From NCBI RefSeq assembly GCF_008831285.2, contig NC_045138.2, positions 22,601,934 through 22,665,933 on the forward strand: a stretch of DNA of 64,000 nucleotides, read 5' to 3'. The notes beneath the pieces are model-generated. The model made no database searches, had not been told where the DNA came from, and saw only the letters and a program-made list of their open reading frames with translations. The position numbers and the translations under genes were made by a program. Shown here piece by piece: positions 1-12,281 of the stretch (position 1 is the first letter of the stretch; every line of letters begins with the position of its first letter). The stretch comes from Nymphaea colorata (taxonomy: Eukaryota; Streptophyta; Magnoliopsida; Nymphaeales; Nymphaeaceae).

Positions 1-1011
1 TATATTTTTATTCATGCAGCAGTGTGCTTGACATGGTAAGATTTCTTAGCCTGTCTTGCATGTTTAGATTGGCATGCATAAACTGATTACCCTGTTATTT
101 TGTCATTTTATGATTACAGTAAGAATTTTTTTTCCCGCTTTTGAATTTGAATGAATTATGCTGTAGAACTCCTCAGCAGATGTTGTTGTTGAAACTTTTT
201 TGCTGTTGCTGGTTTATGTATTTTCTTTTTGCCTTGTAGAATCTTATTTTCTCATTTTCATGAGCTTGAATTACCTTGGTTCTTGTTGTTGATTGATAGA
301 GATCATATTTGTGTCAGTGGTATGGCATCTACCATGAGACACATGACTCATTTTTGTAACGTTTCACACACATTATCTCGTCTTTTTTAATTGGGCATTT
401 ATATGTATAGACATAACAAAACAAAGCAGGCTTTTCTGAGTTCTTATCTGTATAACTGGTACGTCTTACTTTGAATTCTAGCCGCGCTAAAAGCTTCGTA
501 AAAATTGTTGTTCCTGTGGAAATGTTAACGAGGGAAAGTTTTGAAATATATTCTAAACAAAATATAGCCCCGAGGGTATAGCCACTAGACAGCAAGGCGG
601 GTCTGTGTTATGATTCTCGTGGTTGCTGTCAGGGCCTAGTGTACTACTCCTTTGGACCGCAATAAGTCCCAAAGCAAGCTCTGTGAACCCCGAGGGTGAG
701 GGACACGGGGGGCTACAGCCTTTTCAGGCCGGTGGAAAAATAACCACACACCCTGAAAGAAAAAAGGTATTTGACCAAAAAACATCAGGGAATCTCTCTA
801 TAAAATGTGTGTAAGATGAATAATAATTGGAAAAAACACATGTAGATAGTGCTAATCATTTTCCAAAGTGCATTCTTTTGCCTTTATATTAGGTTGCAAC
901 CTGAAATATAATGCCATTTTGTCTTGTGTGGTCTTGTCTTTTGAGCAGTCATGCTTGTATTTATTAGGTTTAGTAACTGATACCGCTTTTATTTCCTCTT
1001 TCTTTTTTCAG
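1..1011 (+). other. Intron of BRR2 gene (3' part)
   Basis: This AT-rich stretch is interrupted by stops in all + frames and shows no BRR2-like peptide. It ends in a pyrimidine-rich tract and a CAG acceptor at 1009-1011, directly before in-frame BRR2 coding sequence, so I read it as the downstream part of an intron whose donor is outside the window. A more GC-rich block at about 560-760 looks foreign, but I do not recognise it. Confidence 0.7.
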
Positions 1012-4000
1012 ATCCATTCGGCTGCAACGATATTGGATAAGAATAACTTGGTTAAATATGATAGAAAGAGTGGGTATTTCCAGGTCACTGATCTTGGTCG
1101 GATTGCTAGCTATTATTATATTACCCATGAAACAATAGCTACATACAATGAGCATTTGAAGCCAACGATGGGGGAAATTGAGCTTTACCGTTTGTTCTCA
1201 TTGAGTGATGAATTCAAATATGTTACTGTGAGGCAAGATGAGAAAATGGAACTTGCTAAGCTCCTAGATCGTGTGCCCATTCCTGTCAAGGAAAGCTTAG
1301 AAGAGCCCAGTGCAAAAATAAATGTCCTGCTTCAGGTGTATATTTCACGGCTTAAGCTGGAAGGGCTTTCTCTATCGTCAGATATGGTGTACATCACACA
1401 GGTATCTCTCTCTCTCTATCTCATGTTGTAGTATCTTCCTGTTTCTCGCTATTCAGTATAGTAACTGTATCTTGTCCATATGTGCAGAGTGCAGGACGCC
1501 TTCTGCGTGCACTTTTTGAAATTGTTTTAAAGAGAGGATGGGCCTTGCTTACTGAAAAGGCTTTAAATTTGTGCAAGATGGTGACTAGGCGCATGTGGAG
1601 TGTCCAGTCCCCATTACGACAGTTCAGAGGAATCCCAAATGAATTGTTAATGAAGCTTGAGAAGAAGGACTTGGCTTGGGACAGGTACTATGACCTTTCA
1701 CCTCAGGAGATTGGAGAGCTTATAAGATTTCCTCAAATGGGGAAGAAACTTCACAAATATGTTCATCAATTTCCAAAGCTGAATCTTGCTGCCCATGTGC
1801 AACCAATAACACGAACTGTTCTCAAAGTGGAACTCACTATAACTCCCGATTTTCAGTGGGATGAGGCAGTTCATGGATACGTTGAGCCCTTCTGGGTTAT
1901 TGTTGAGGATAATGATGGAGAACACATCCTTCATCATGAGTATTTCATACTGAAGATGCAGTACATTGATGAGGATCATACTCTAAATTTTACTGTGCCA
2001 ATTTATGAGCCGTTGCCTCCACAATACTTTGTTCGTGTTGTCTCTGATAAGTGGCTAGGTTCTCAGTCTGTATTGCCGGTTTCTTTTAGGCACTTGATTT
2101 TGCCGGAGAAATATCCTCCTCCAACTGAACTGTTGGACTTGCAGCCTTTGCCTGTGACTGCACTGAGAAATCCTTCATATGAATCTTTATATCAGGAATT
2201 TAAGCATTTTAATCCTATTCAGACTCAGGTCTTCACAGTCCTATACAACAGTGATGACAATGTCTTGGTTGCTGCACCAACAGGCAGTGGTAAAACCATC
2301 TGTGCTGAGTTTGCTTTGTTGAGGAATCATCAGAAAAGTTCGGAGAATGTTATGCGGGCTGTGTATGTTGCTCCTATTGAAGCTCTTGCCAGGGAAAGAT
2401 ACAGGGACTGGGAAAAGAAGTTCGGTAAGGGTTTGGGAGTACGAGTGGTGGAATTGACTGGTGAGACGACTAGTGATCTTAAGCTTCTTGAGAAGGGGCA
2501 AATCATTATCAGTACTCCTGAAAAATGGGATGCTCTTTCACGGCGCTGGAAGCAAAGGAAGCATGTTCAACAGGTTAGCCTTTTCATCATTGATGAGCTT
2601 CATCTGATTGGTGGCCATGGAGGTCCAGTTTTGGAGGTCATTGTCTCTAGGATGAGGTATATTTCAAGTCAAGTGGAAAATAAGATACGAATAGTGGCTC
2701 TTTCAACTTCTCTTGCAAATGCTAAAGATCTTGGGGAGTGGATTGGTGCTTCTTCCCATGGCCTATTCAATTTTCCACCTGGTGTACGTCCTGTGCCTTT
2801 AGAAATTCACATTCAAGGTGTGGATATAGCAAATTTTGAAGCGAGGATGCAAGCAATGACAAAGCCAACATTTACTGCTGTTGTTCAGCATGCAAAGAAT
2901 GGGAAACCTGCTCTTGTGTTTGTCCCCACAAGAAAGCATGCCCGGCTTACTGCACTTGACTTGGTAACTTATGCAACTGCTGATGGTGGAGAAAGACCCT
3001 CTTTTCTTCTACATTCTAAAGAAGAATTGTCCCCATTTCTGTCCAGGATTGGAGAACCTACTCTTATTGATACTCTCCATTATGGTGTTGGCTATATACA
3101 TGAAGGATTATCTAGTCTTGAAGTTGAAGTTGTATCGCAGCTGTTTGCTGCTGGTTGGATTCAGGTCTGTGTTGCAAGCAGCTCAATGTGCTGGGGAATG
3201 TCTTTGTCTGCTCACTTAGTTGTGGTAATGGGTACACAATACTATGATGGCAGAGAAAATGCTCACACAGATTACCCAATAACAGATCTCTTACAGATGA
3301 TGGGCCGTGCAAGTAGGCCATTGCAAGACAATGCAGGGAAATGTGTAATCTTGTGTCATGCTCCTCGGAAAGAATATTACAAAAAGTTTGTTTTTGAGGC
3401 ATTCCCTGTGGAAAGTCATCTGCAGCACTTTCTTCATGACAATCTAAATGCAGAAGTTGTTGTCGGTACCATTGAGAGCAAACAAGATGCTGTGGACTAT
3501 CTTACCTGGACTTTCATGTATCGTAGACTTGCTCAAAATCCAAACTACTACAATCTACAGGGAGTCAGTCACAGGCATCTTTCAGATCATCTTTCTGAGC
3601 TTGTAGAGAATACTTTAAGTGATTTGGAAGCAAGCAAGTGTGTAGCCATAGAGGATGACATGTATCTGTCTCCTCTCAATTTGGGGATGATTGCATCCTA
3701 TTATTACATCAGCTACACAACTATAGAGCGTTTCAGCTCATCATTGACTCCAAAGACAAGGATGAAAGGTCTCCTTGAAATTTTATCTTCTGCTTCAGAG
3801 TATTCACAACTTCCAATCAGGCCAGGCGAGGAAGAGTTGATAAGAAAATTGATTAACCACCAAAAGTTGCCAGTGGAGAAACCAAAATATAATGATCCAC
3901 ATGTTAAAGCAAATGCATTGTTGCAGGCTCACTTCTCCAGGCATACTGTTATTGGAAATCTTGCTGCTGATAAACGCGAAGTGGTTCTTTCAGCAGGCCG

Positions 4001-4652
4001 GCTACTGCAGGCAATGGTTGATGTCATTTCAAGTAATGGATGGTTCAAGCTCGCAATTTCTGCAATGGAGCTGAGTCAAATGGTGACTCAGGGTATGTGG
4101 GCAGACGATCCTGTCCTTTTGCAGCTTCCACACTTCACCAAGGAGCTTGCACGTAAATGTGAAAATGAGAGAAAAATCGACTCTGTGTTTGCTCTTGTGG
4201 AAATGGAGGATGATGAGAGGCGTGAACTGCTGCAGATGTCGGACTCACAGTTGCTGGATATTGCTCGATTTTGCAACCGGTATCCTAATATTGATATAAA
4301 TCTCGAGGTGCTAGAGAGAGATGATATTAGGGTAGGAGAAAACATAACCCTGCAAGTCACCCTTGAAAGAGACCTTGAGGGACGGACAGAAGTTGGTCCA
4401 GTTGATGCACCTAGGTATCCCAAAGCCAAAGAAGAAGGGTGGTGGCTTGTGGTAGGCGATCTAAAGAGCAATCAACTGCTTGCCATCAAGAGGGTGTCAT
4501 TGCAGCGAAAGTCAAAGGTCAAGTTGGATTTTTCTGCACCATCGGAGGTAGGAAGGAGGGAGTACTGGTTATATTTCATGTGCGACTCCTACATGGGTTG
4601 TGATCAGGAATATGCGTTTGAAGTTGACGTCAAGGAAATGATGGAAGGATAG
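1012..4652 (+). CDS. BRR2: BRR2 spliceosomal DExH RNA helicase, C-terminal half (partial)
   Basis: BRR2 is the U5 snRNP helicase that unwinds U4/U6 snRNA in the nucleus to activate the spliceosome. Two exons are visible: 1012-1401 (130 codons) and 1488-4652 (1054 codons plus TAG), joined in phase 0 across an 86-bp GT-AG intron, giving 1184 residues of a protein that is usually about 2170. In order they hold the end of the first cassette's Sec63 region (from [17 protein letters not shown]), then the second helicase cassette. That cassette has Walker A APTGSGKT at 2274-2297, DELH at 2592-2603, [15 protein letters not shown] in place of a canonical SAT motif III, and motif VI around MMGRASRP. 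The second Sec63 domain follows. The loop between helicase cassettes ([15 protein letters not shown]) is BRR2-specific and argues against the related ASCC3/MER3 helicases. The second cassette of BRR2 is known to be a regulatory, poorly active ATPase. The 5' exons lie upstream of the window. Confidence 0.96.
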
Positions 4653-5200
4653 GTATGGGAAACGTGAGCAGTCTTATTGAAGGGCTGGAAACTGTGATGA
4701 AAAAAGGTTTGATTTTTCACTTCCTTTTCCACTTGTAGCTTCAACAGCTTGCCACTTCTGTTCCACGTCTATTCTAGCAGAGCTCTAGGGTCTTGATTCA
4801 ATAAGTTTGATTGTTTTTGCCCTTATGTAGTGTGGTGTATTTCTTAGTGCCTTCCGTTATGGTTGCCATTAGTTTGTTAGATTTCTTTTAGAAGGGATTT
4901 GGTTTTAGGTTCCCGTTGATTAATGAGTTACACTAAGATGCTTATTTTATTCATTCTTCCTTCTTGCAGCTTTCGGTAAAGCTTGGAAGCAACTGAAGTT
5001 TGGTGAGACCACGACCATCTCTTCCAACTGGAGACTTCGGAGAAGAATCATGTGGCAAGCTCCTGTCTTATGTAAGGTTTTTCCCTATTATAGGTCCACT
5101 CGCTCTTCATGCATCTATCAGAATCTTTGGACCTAGATGTTTTTCTGTATTGTCTTGTACATTGTACATCTAAGCCTGCCCCGTGTAGGCGTCCGCCTAC
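4653..5200 (+). other. Probable BRR2 3' UTR, possibly with an intron
   Basis: This follows the BRR2 stop. A GT at 4707 and a pyrimidine-rich CTTCTTGCAG ending at 4969 could bound a 3'-UTR intron of about 260 bp. The polyadenylation position is not determined. Transcript evidence is needed; this is inferred from splice signals only. Confidence 0.35.
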
Positions 5201-6785
5201 ATATTATTGGGTGTATTAAAACTACGGGCTTGGGAGCTGGAAAACTTGCACTCTTGAGTATTTAGCTTTTCCTCTTTTTTTTTTTGAAAAAGGAACTTAA
5301 GTACATGTTTAGCATTACATCGAGATACATTTTTATGGTTAGTAAACAGAACTGTTGGCTCTAGAATAATAACATTCTTCCGTAGATGGTATGGTGGACG
5401 GAGGTTATAGTTTTGCTTAGGTCATGCATTGGTGAAATTCATGCATAAGCAAAGTAGGAGACATGGTTGTCCAATCTGATTCTCATGCAAGCTGGAATGT
5501 TAGGAGTTATACTCCTACTAAACCGTGGCATATAACACCAAACTCTCCAGGTATTGCAATGTTGGACCTTCTATAAACCGAGTTTCTGCATTCAACTGCC
5601 TAAGCCATGTGAAGGAGCGTGTGAATGGGAATTCAGGCGAGAGGAAGAGAAATAAGAGGCGGCTCGCGTTGAGCGTCGAAGATGGAAACTATGATGACAG
5701 AACATGAAGAGAACGGCTCGTGTTCAGTGTAAAAAAAATTTTGTCGTAATTTTATGATTTGCTACGGGTTTGACCGTATTGCTCCTTCCGGGGGCATTCG
5801 TATCGTGAGACGAAGGATTTTGCCGTCGCAGTTCTCATCGAGGGGTTTACCAAGGTTTTGTGCTATTCTCATTTCTACAAAGAGATACCAATGCCATCAA
5901 GAGATGCTCTGCCCCTCTCTGGAGTTCCATGAATTCTTTTTTTCAGCTTCCTTTTTGTCCATTTTATTCTTATACCGTGATGGTCGAAGTTCGGTCTGTT
6001 GTATTGGGGTGGCGAGAACTGCATCCCGCAAGTCTCCAACGTCATTAATTCGTTAACCAAAGAAAGATGTATCTGCAACTTTTAGAAACTTTATTCTGTT
6101 TCATGTAGTTTCATGGCAAATTTTGAATTTGTTTGAAAAAATATATGCGAAACATGGTCGATGCGGACGATACGGGCCGATAGGCCATAAGAACGATGAA
6201 AATTCCAATATGAGAGGAAGAGGAAAATCCAATGGTCCGTGATACCTTCGGTGGAAACAGAGGTTCTGCTTCTTTCCCTGGCGTCGCCCTCCATAGCCTC
6301 ACGAAGAGTTGGAGATCCATTGGCGGCCACCACTTCCCTAGCTGCAGCCTCCAAATCATGGCAGCAACGCTGCCAGCGTAGTTGGCAATGGCATAAGGGG
6401 TGATGCTGTCCAAAACTAGAGTGTCTCATGCTGTAGTTTTTGGAGACTCTCATTTCGTTCTAAGTCTAGATGGTCAAATCTTGAAACGAAGAAACCAAAC
6501 TCTTAGAGCCTCAAAATATTTAAGAAAAATATTCAACAAGGAGACGCAAGATTAACGTTGAATACAAGGAAAGCTTGAAGGGATACGCCAGATAACATTT
6601 TTCACCCAACAAAGACCGTTTTCCTTCAAGCGGGACCACCTGTTTTTTGCTTTTCGACCTGTACAGAAGACTCAAAACTCGTGACCATTCAGCTTTCCCT
6701 CCCTATTCCCCCCTTGCTTGAAGGTGAAAAAAGGAAAGAGGACCGTCGTGAACCCTAATCGGAGAAGCGAACTTCAATCCATCAA
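5201..6785. other. Intergenic, nothing recognised
   Basis: Short open frames occur on both strands (for example about 100-120 codons on the - strand within 6091-6453), but they overlap one another and carry no motif I recognise. The last part contains the convergent 3' flank of the CP12 gene. Confidence 0.5.
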
Positions 6786-7175
6786 TCAATCTTCGTAGAT
6801 CCTGCACTCGTCCGTCTCCGGGTTCTCCTTGCAGTAGGACTCGAGCGGGTCCTCCTTCTCCATCTTCGTGCGCAAGTCGGCCTTCGCCTGGCTTACCTCC
6901 TCCACCTCGTCCCACGCCACCTTGCACTCGTCCGACTCCGCGTTGCCCTCACACACCTCCGTCGCCTCCATTACCTTCTTCTCGATCATGTCCGTCAGGC
7001 GCTGCTCCCTCATCTGCGTCCCCTTGTACTTCGTCACCGCCTTCGCAACCAAGGCGCCCCTCCGGGGAAAGGCGCAGGGCCGCGGACTATTCACAGCGGC
7101 GAGGGGCTTTCCGGCAACGAACTGACGCCGGAGCAGCACCGGACTGCTCGCCACAGTGAAGATTACGGACGCCAT
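6786..7175 (-). CDS. CP12: CP12 Calvin-cycle regulatory protein, CP12-3 type
   Basis: CP12 is a small intrinsically disordered chloroplast-stroma protein. In its oxidised form it links GAPDH and phosphoribulokinase into an inactive complex in the dark. The gene is one intronless frame of 129 codons, close to the usual length of about 130. The N-terminal 45 residues or so are rich in Ser/Arg/Val/Ala and poor in acidic residues, as expected for a plastid transit peptide. The mature part has the hallmark AWDEVEEVSQ core. It also has both redox cysteine pairs, each spaced C-x8-C (CEGNAESDEC, then CKENPETDEC), and the GAPDH-binding tail ending RIYED. The segment TKYKGTQMREQRLTDMIEKK and the RIYED ending match the CP12-3 subgroup rather than CP12-1/2, which end in DN. 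The ATG at 7175 is chosen because it precedes the transit peptide and has a good context (AAATGGCG). The nearest neighbours are unrelated. Confidence 0.94.
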   Translation of the reverse strand: MASVIFTVASSPVLLRRQFVAGKPLAAVNSPRPCAFPRRGALVAKAVTKYKGTQMREQRLTDMIEKKVMEATEVCEGNAESDECKVAWDEVEEVSQAKADLRTKMEKEDPLESYCKENPETDECRIYED

Positions 7176-8939
7176 TTCCGAGAAGAGAAAACGTAGAAGG
7201 ATGGAGGATCGATCGAACCCTAGATCGTATAGATAACCACGGCGATCGGGCAGACAGCGGAGATGGTTTATTAATTTAACGGCGCCGCTTTTAACAACGC
7301 CTGGACGTTAATACTCTCTAGAAGTTCCCTTTTCTACGAATTTGCCACCGTTCTTAAAGTTGAGCTGGAATGAACGCTTTAAAAGATGAACCACTGGCGA
7401 ATGGCATCACCGATATTTTAGCAATACATGAGCCTCCTTTAAGTTTAACTCGGTAAGAGCAAAATTGGTGGGCAGTCGCTATTTGGAGAGCCTCTCCCTC
7501 CACGTATGACGTATGTCCAACACGTCACTCTTTTTACGACCCGAAGTCCTCTTGGACTCCGAATCAAAATCAGATCAACCCGTTTTGGCAGATCCAGACT
7601 CTGGTTCTCTTCTAACCCTAACCCAACTAAACAAAAACACTCCTTAATTGCAAAAATAAGTGATAAAACTGATTCTTAAAGAAAAAATTATAAAATCTGA
7701 TCTAATTTAAGGTGCCTAATTGCGCACTAACCTAGATCCCACAAAGGGTGTTGGTCGATTAAGATAACAGGACGGTGGTCATGGAAGTCGAAATTTGTTA
7801 AGGAGTGTGTAACAACTCACCTGTCGAATCAACTAGCCCCGAAAATGGATGGCGTTAAAGCGCCCGATCTAAACTCAGCCGTCGGGCCAATTGCCATGCC
7901 TCGATGAGTAGGAGGGCGTGGCGGTCGTTGCGAAACCCGGGCCGCAAGGTTGGGCGAAACGGCGGTCGGTGCAAATCTTGGTGATAGTAGCAAATATTCA
8001 AATGAGAACTTTGAAGGCCGAAGAGGTAAAAACTTCCATGTAAAAGACACTTACACATGGATTAGTCGATCATATCTATCCAAAGTATGACCGTGAACAT
8101 GGAATTTGAACCTCCTACAAAAATATGAACGGCCTACAATTGGTTCTCCAAGTTCAATTCCTCCAATCGGACATTGTTTTAAGTCCGGATCCAAATAAAA
8201 ACGATTTTCCTCATGGCACAGACACAGATGGAACTTTTCCGTGCACCCCCAGTTTGCCGAGGAGCCCATGTTAACGAAGCACATAGTTGAAGCCTGTGCC
8301 TTATCGCTCCAGGCGCCGAACCCTCGCTGCCGCCACGTATGGCTTCCAACCCAAACTTGCCACGCCATCGGCGCATGGACAATCGGCACGTCCCTCGCCT
8401 GGTTTGCTCATCAAATCACAAAATCGGTTTGTGAACAATCATTCATCCATTCATCTCAGTGAACAAGATTTATTTTACATTTAAAACTTAAATGCACATA
8501 TAATGTATAAAACTAAATTGTTTGAAAATTTTAAGAAAATTCTTAAAATATTTTAAGCAACAGTAAAATGCTGATATATATGACACTTATGAATCATGCA
8601 TGTAATAAAACGAATGACACTGTTTCGGAGCGGCTATAGAGAATGAAGGCTGCTTTCCTAGGGTTTTTTTTCTTCAAGATTACAGTAGTTGGTGCTTATG
8701 GTTGGCATTTTTTGCTTATAATTCAAAGTTTGAAAAGAAAATCATTTGAGGTGGGAGCCTAAGTTGGCGATTATGGCAAGCATCAACGAATTTATTTGAG
8801 AGTTTTATCAGAATTTGAATGAAAAAGTGAAAATCAGAGAAAGAGAAACATGTGTTGCAGACCGAGCGAATGATATGGCAGACCATGCTAGACATTGCCC
8901 AATACAAAGTAGAACATTATCCGCAAACTAGCGATGGTT

Positions 8940-9245
8940 AAAACTGTTGCGCTTACCATACTTGCTGTCGCTACAAGTTTGTAGCGACGGCCGTGATAAA
9001 ACGGATCCAGCCGTTGCAAGTTTTTGGTTCTGTTTCTCGAAGTCGATCCTTGTCGACTACAGCCATTGTCAATACGAAGCGGCAATCGTGCCTCTAGTGG
9101 CGGATATTGCCGTTGCAAGTGATGGATTTTGCTAAAATGTGCCTGATCTAGTGGCGAATACTGCCATTGCAAACTTCAACTTGTAACTAAAGATGTGACC
9201 GTCTTATAACTTGCATCTTTAGCGACAAGCAAAACCATCACCAAA
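8940..9245. repeat. Possible DNA-transposon terminal/subterminal remnant
   Basis: Short GC-containing motifs recur here on both strands: GCCGTTGCAAG (twice), TGCCATTGCAAA, TAGCGAC and GTGGCGGATA/GTGGCGAATA. Such TAGCGACGG-like subterminal repeats are common in plant CACTA and related DNA transposons, but I see no transposase and no clear terminal inverted repeats. A perfect hairpin lies inside. Confidence 0.3.
8967..8988. repeat. Perfect 10-bp-arm inverted repeat
   Basis: Arms GTCGCTACAA and TTGTAGCGAC are exact reverse complements separated by 2 bp (GT). It sits in the putative transposon remnant and has no T-tract after it, so it is not a terminator. Confidence 0.8.
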
Positions 9246-10054
9246 GTTCAACTTACCCATCTTTTTTACTACACCGTCAAAATTCATAAAAATATCAAAG
9301 GATAAACGGGAATAATGAACAAACAACTACATCAAGAATATATTCTTCTGCTTCCAAAGAAGTTGCCAAATTGGTAGGGGAAGCCCCCTTGCATTTATTC
9401 GCAATTATTTACAAAATCACACAAAATGAAGTTCTTGTCACTCAAACAAGAAACTGACTGCCTACTATGCCCCAATCCGCACACCCTTTCCAGAATGCTC
9501 AACATTAATGTTGTAAACGTAAGTACACAGGATTTAGGCTCCCTAGATGGACATTGGTTGTGTATAATAAGAATACAAAGTAAATATATGGCCATAAGAT
9601 CAGTACGCAAACATACAAGTACAGACGCATTAGGAGATTTATGAAATTTAGTGAAGAATGAAATCAACGTCATCGACACAGTGTGGGCAGCACATCGAGG
9701 TATCAAAAGCAGACCCTATACCTTAAGAGGTCATTTGGCATAATAGACTTTTGTAAGTGTCCTTTGAACCTGCTCAAAAATTGGAGCATGTTTATAGAAC
9801 AATAGTTTTTCTAGTGTTTCATGAATCTACTTCAATTTTTGAGTAGGTTTATGGGATGCTCATGAAGCATTTCTATCGTCAAACAACCTTTAAGGAGATG
9901 AGGGGTTGATTAGGAGTTTCGGTCTTTATTTGCGCGGGTGAATCCCCCACACTTACTTGTGGAAAACTGTGTAAAACAAAAACAATAGGACATGGAAAAT
10001 TTGGTTTGATAGGAAAAGCGAAATGAAAGCAACGGAACAATGACGACCCATGCA

Positions 10055-10056
<2 letters not shown>

Positions 10057-10099
<43 letters not shown>
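10057..10099. repeat. (TA)n microsatellite
   Basis: About 21 uninterrupted TA dinucleotides. Confidence 0.97.
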
Positions 10100-10101
<2 letters not shown>

Positions 10102-11544
10102 TGGAAATTCTGAAGAGTTAACCCTCCTAAGCGGTATGCTTTTGCTAAGCACTCAAAGCTAAGGAGATGATAGTACAACTTCAATTTCACTCTTTTAGTA
10201 TTTTCTTTACAGCTGTGAGATGTCACACAAATATTTGAAAAAGTGCAATGATAATGATTCAATATATCAAATCTCCAATTCTGTGATTGAAATAACTTAT
10301 CAAAAATACTCGTACAGTCAATAACTGGAAATACCTTATGTAATACAAAAGTATCAAACCTTAGAAAAAACTCTATATGGTAATTCATCAACCTACAGCT
10401 AAACCAACTTGATCAATGCCCAATAAAAGGCAATAAGGAAATTGACCATTTAGTTATGTGCATTATCTTTTTGAGGTATGAGCTAAGTCACAAGGATACA
10501 GATACATATGGGGATGCTGATGCGGACATGACAATTTTAAAATTGTGGACACAAAAGATACAACAAGATATATGTACGTATATACATGTATGCACACAAA
10601 ATTCTTTAAAATAGTATGTAAAATTCAGCAAGAAATATGAAAAACATCACAAAATTCCACAAAAACCTGAAAAATCAAGACTATTACGTCCAGTTGTATT
10701 CAACACGGGCACTACAGCCTTTCAACCATTTTTGCGTTACTTAGGCTATGAGTTTTCAATTGAAAGTTCAGGATTTAAGATGCATTACAAAAGAGGAAGT
10801 TTAATCTTCCTTGAAAGAGAATCTATTAGAAATACTAAAATGGCACAACTAACGTTCAGTTGCTTATATGCAATGTTTTAAATGCTGAACATACTCTGAA
10901 ATGCATTCGTGCCTTGTAAAGTATTGTCCACACCATAAGCTGACTTCTCATTCGGATATATTTCTATCGCCGGTGGTACAACACTTTGCTAGTGACGAGA
11001 ATCTTTCACTCCCTCCCTTGCGACATCAAGAGAAGAAAGTTGAAAAAGAAAAAGAAGAAGAAGACGCAAGCATTTTGCATGGTCTATGTAGAATCAAAGA
11101 ATACAAGAAAGTTCACCCCCCCTCATAAAACATGGGGATTAGCTCAAACCAACAAAACTTAAAATTCCATGGAAGCCTTTACAAAAAATTCCGAGAAGCT
11201 TAGGAGCAAACACTGCAAGGACCAAACTGACAATTTTGAAAATTTTCATGTACAAAATTTAAAATTTTGAAAACATGAGGCTGCCCTTATGGCGTCCGCC
11301 CCCTGATTTCCACCATTGTCCTAGGAAACCATTCATCAAATGCAAATGGATGATTGAAAGAAAAACACAAAAAAAAAAGTAAAAATTTTTGTTAAATGAC
11401 TAAAATGCTCATCACCTTGTTCTTTTTGTTTTTCGACTATGATTACATAGATCTAAGAGTCACTATTCAATTTTCCCACTCCATATTTTAGAGTTACTCA
11501 CAACCACTACAACTAACACTTAAAAAGATAGCATTAGGGGCAGA

Positions 11545-11640
11545 GCCCGTAGGGACTTTGGCCCCATTTCAATTTCTTTTTAAACATTTACATGTAAATT
11601 TTAGAAATTGTCTTATATAAAAATTTGAAAAAATAATTAT
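11545..11640. repeat. Dispersed AT-rich repeat, related inversely to about 35880-35975
   Basis: The segment running from GGCCCCATTTCAATTT through TTACATGTAAATTTT resembles the reverse complement of 35880-35975 over roughly 80 bp. Both lie in intergenic DNA. The family is not recognised; a decayed transposon end is likely. Confidence 0.4.
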
Positions 11641-12046
11641 TTTAACTCATGTCAAACTTTAAAAACTTTAATTCAGTCTTTTTCATGAAAAATTTCTAAC
11701 TTCACCCCTAATAGCATCATAAAAATAAATATTTAAGTATGTCTTAGGAATCATTCATCAACGATGATGTTAATTTTTATTTCAGCTTCGTTCTTCATTT
11801 TTTTTTGTTAATTTGAGAAGCCAAAGACAAGAAAATTGGGAAATCCTTCCAGCCTCTTATGTTAACCTCTCGTTTCTAATTACACTTGCAAGATGCATGA
11901 GATTTGAGCTGCCAAACTGGATATGAAGTTAAATCAGATCCGACTAATATTCGGATCCACAGGCGCGCTCATACCAAAGGAAATTGGATTGGGTCGTATT
12001 TATTTGGATCCGAACCCCTAGAGGACTCAACTAACACGGCTCTCTG

Positions 12047-12064
12047 GAGTTTTCTAGAACCCTC
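12047..12064 (+). promoter_or_regulatory. Heat-shock element upstream of mtHSC70
   Basis: Four alternating blocks lie in exact 5-bp register: GAG-nn-TTC-nn-GAA-nn-CTC. The central TTCTAGAA is a perfect HSF half-site pair and the outer blocks each have one mismatch. It lies about 220 bp upstream of the start codon of an HSP70 gene, where a heat-shock-factor site is expected. Confidence 0.65.
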
Positions 12065-12117
12065 TTCATGTGGGCGCCGAGTTAAAAATGAGGTGGAGGG
12101 AGGCGGGGTCAGCACGC

Positions 12118-12125
12118 TAGGGTTT
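12118..12125 (+). promoter_or_regulatory. Telo-box-like motif (TAGGGTTT)
   Basis: This is the reverse complement of AAACCCTA, which is common in promoters and 5' UTRs of plant housekeeping and growth genes. It lies about 157 bp before the mtHSC70 ATG. It is short, so it could occur by chance. Confidence 0.35.
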
Positions 12126-12248
12126 CCCCTCGCGCAAGCTTCTGGCTCTCTCTTTTAACGGCCGAAGGGTTTTAGGTAGTTTTAGCTTCTTCTCCCCTGC
12201 TTCTTCTTCTTTCACTGTAGTCCAAAGGTCTGCAACTCTTTCCCTAAC

Positions 12249-12262
12249 GAGAGAGAGAGAGA
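12249..12262 (+). repeat. GA microsatellite in mtHSC70 5' leader
   Basis: Short GA repeat about 20 bp upstream of the start codon, in the probable 5' UTR. Confidence 0.8.
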
Positions 12263-12281
12263 GGGAGACAGAGACAACACC

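Larger units (their letters stand above)
7176..12046. other. Long intergenic region between CP12 and mtHSC70
   Basis: About 4.9 kb, mostly AT-rich. The first 150 bp or so should hold the CP12 promoter and 5' UTR (- strand), but I see no confident TATA box. The rest has no frame with recognisable protein similarity. It contains a hairpin and repeat-like block near 8.95-9.2 kb, a TA microsatellite at 10057-10099, and a dispersed AT-rich repeat near 11.55 kb; these are listed separately. Confidence 0.5.

Noticed and set aside
868-1011. Extending the BRR2 exon upstream to an in-frame ATG at 868
   Set aside because: The 868-1011 reading is unlike BRR2, and a strong pyrimidine-tract CAG acceptor precedes the conserved IHSAAT.
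6091-6453. Possible - strand protein gene of 100-120 codons
   Set aside because: Two overlapping frames of similar length, no start context, no recognisable motif and no splice partners.
8967-8988. Transcription terminator hairpin
   Set aside because: No T-tract follows, and intrinsic terminators of this kind are bacterial.
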